Positions 63,353 to 64,000 of a stretch of 64,000 nt of DNA are shown here, in pieces. The stretch lies in assembly GCF_004770055.1 (NCBI RefSeq), contig NZ_RQEP01000005.1, positions 1,054,001-1,118,000 on the forward strand, in the 5' to 3' direction. This DNA is from Leptospira semungkisensis (lineage in GTDB: Bacteria > Spirochaetota > Leptospiria > Leptospirales > Leptospiraceae). Both the position numbers and the translations under genes were made by a program. Position 1 is the first letter of the stretch, and each line of letters opens with the position of its first letter. The notes under the pieces were generated by a model. It was not told the DNA's origin, searched no databases, and saw only the letters and a list, made by a program, of their open reading frames with translations.

Positions 63353-64000
63353 ATGGGTCGGGTAGCGTACAATAATCCTCGTTTCTTCGATTTTGTGTAC
63401 GACGACTTTTTGTGTGCCGCAGTGGACTCTCATGTTGCTCAATCGGGAGTCTTATTCCATTCACTTACTAAAGAAAATGTCCTAGAACTTTTCGAGATCA
63501 CAGGCGTTCTTTCCGAATTGAAAAAGAGAGGATATGATTCTCTCCAACTAGATCTTTCCGGAAGCGATGACACTTACCAAAGACTCACTCTTACTTGGCA
63601 GAACGAGATCTTAGTTCACGTGAGATTGAGCATCCAAGAATATAGAATACGATTGAACGATTACTTCTTTAAGGAGAAGTATCTTGTAGTCAATTGGTTG
63701 CAGACACGTCATCCGAAACAGGCAACCAGAGATTCTTCCCGTTTGTATCCTGGCCAGGACGTTCCCGGTTTAGGGATCTTTCCGGAGATGTCGGATCTGA
63801 TCGGCTTCTTAATTATTTCTTTGCGACTGAACGGAGCAGTGATCCGACCGGAATATTTTCATGACGCAGTACTCTTCTCTCGTAAATTCCAATTTTTAGA
63901 ACCTGAATCCAAAGCACTTTATCTCTCTCTCAAAAACACTTTTCCGAAACATTCCATTCGAGCTATCTCCACTCTTATCCAAAACGGAAAGGTATTGGAT
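63353..64000 (+). CDS. unrecognised protein, 5' part only
   Basis: The frame is open from the ATG at 63353 to the end of the window (216 codons), so the 3' part is missing. The product begins MGRVAYNNPRFFDFVYDDF and has no signal peptide or membrane segment in view. A mid part reads SLQLDLSGSDDTYQRLTLTW, then LVVNWLQTRHPKQAT and RLYPGQDVPGLGIFPEM, like an alpha/beta domain, and I do not recognise a family. RBS is weak (AAGCG). Its consistent coding character over 648 bases supports a real gene. Confidence 0.6.
   Translation, partial: MGRVAYNNPRFFDFVYDDFLCAAVDSHVAQSGVLFHSLTKENVLELFEITGVLSELKKRGYDSLQLDLSGSDDTYQRLTLTWQNEILVHVRLSIQEYRIRLNDYFFKEKYLVVNWLQTRHPKQATRDSSRLYPGQDVPGLGIFPEMSDLIGFLIISLRLNGAVIRPEYFHDAVLFSRKFQFLEPESKALYLSLKNTFPKHSIRAISTLIQNGKVLD

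Noticed and set aside
1..64000. tRNA, rRNA, CRISPR arrays, insertion sequences or prophage
   Set aside because: Looked for on both strands; no cloverleaf with CCA context, no regular spacers, no transposase or integrase was seen.

Overview
The window looks like a chromosomal stretch of a Leptospira (spirochaete) genome. The base composition is moderately AT-rich. Many genes encode secreted or lipid-anchored proteins with short, loosely conserved lipoboxes. There is a lipid A export and phosphorylation pair (msbA-lpxK), an isovaleryl-type acyl-CoA dehydrogenase with EtfAB, and several products I can place only as spirochaete-type conserved proteins. I cannot fix the species from sequence alone. 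I saw no tRNA, rRNA, CRISPR array or insertion sequence.

Layout. 1-5 kb: the tail of an HDOD-domain protein, a MarR regulator with a peroxiredoxin-like gene, the ribosome-assembly GTPase rsgA, and a TetR regulator with an alpha/beta hydrolase. Two matching palindromes flank the TetR gene and look like its operators. 4.8-12.8 kb: a long leftward run etfB-etfA-lolA-like-unknown-trpS-comEC-rsmA. 12.9-26 kb: a large GT-C-like membrane protein, an acyl-CoA dehydrogenase, two lipoproteins (one CapA-like), an Old Yellow Enzyme, an SH3-domain protein, an LptF/G-type permease, a HEAT-repeat protein and a MoeB/ThiF-type E1 enzyme. 26-33.6 kb: a leftward msbA-lpxK block followed by three tandem paralogues, each with a signal peptide, a small beta domain, a proline-rich linker and a putative outer-membrane barrel. 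33.6-42.2 kb: a solute-binding lipoprotein, a bifunctional class A PBP, a methyltransferase, an FAD oxidoreductase, an OmpA/PD40 protein and a DoxX-like protein.

42.5-52.4 kb is the most accessory-looking region. It holds a GC-rich palindromic island, two tandem small lipoprotein paralogues, and a 7.2-kb SpvB/FG-GAP/RHS gene. The RHS product ends in a long Ala/Gly-rich hydrophobic segment. The gene is followed, with stop-start overlaps (ATGA, then TAATG), by two related lipoproteins. This is the layout of a polymorphic toxin with downstream protective or accessory genes, but that function is inferred.

52.7-64 kb returns to housekeeping and envelope genes: an SRPBCC protein, two GT4 glycosyltransferases, a beta-lactamase-fold lipoprotein, a DUF5329 (YfeK-like) protein, a YafJ-type amidotransferase, polA, an aldo/keto reductase, an Asp-nucleophile alpha/beta hydrolase, and the start of an unrecognised gene that runs off the end.

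Taken together, much of the window serves the cell envelope: lipid A export, lipoprotein handling, LPS-type permease, peptidoglycan synthesis, glycosyltransferases and surface proteins. Fatty-acid oxidation electron transfer (EtfAB plus acyl-CoA dehydrogenase) is also present, as expected for leptospires, which grow on fatty acids.
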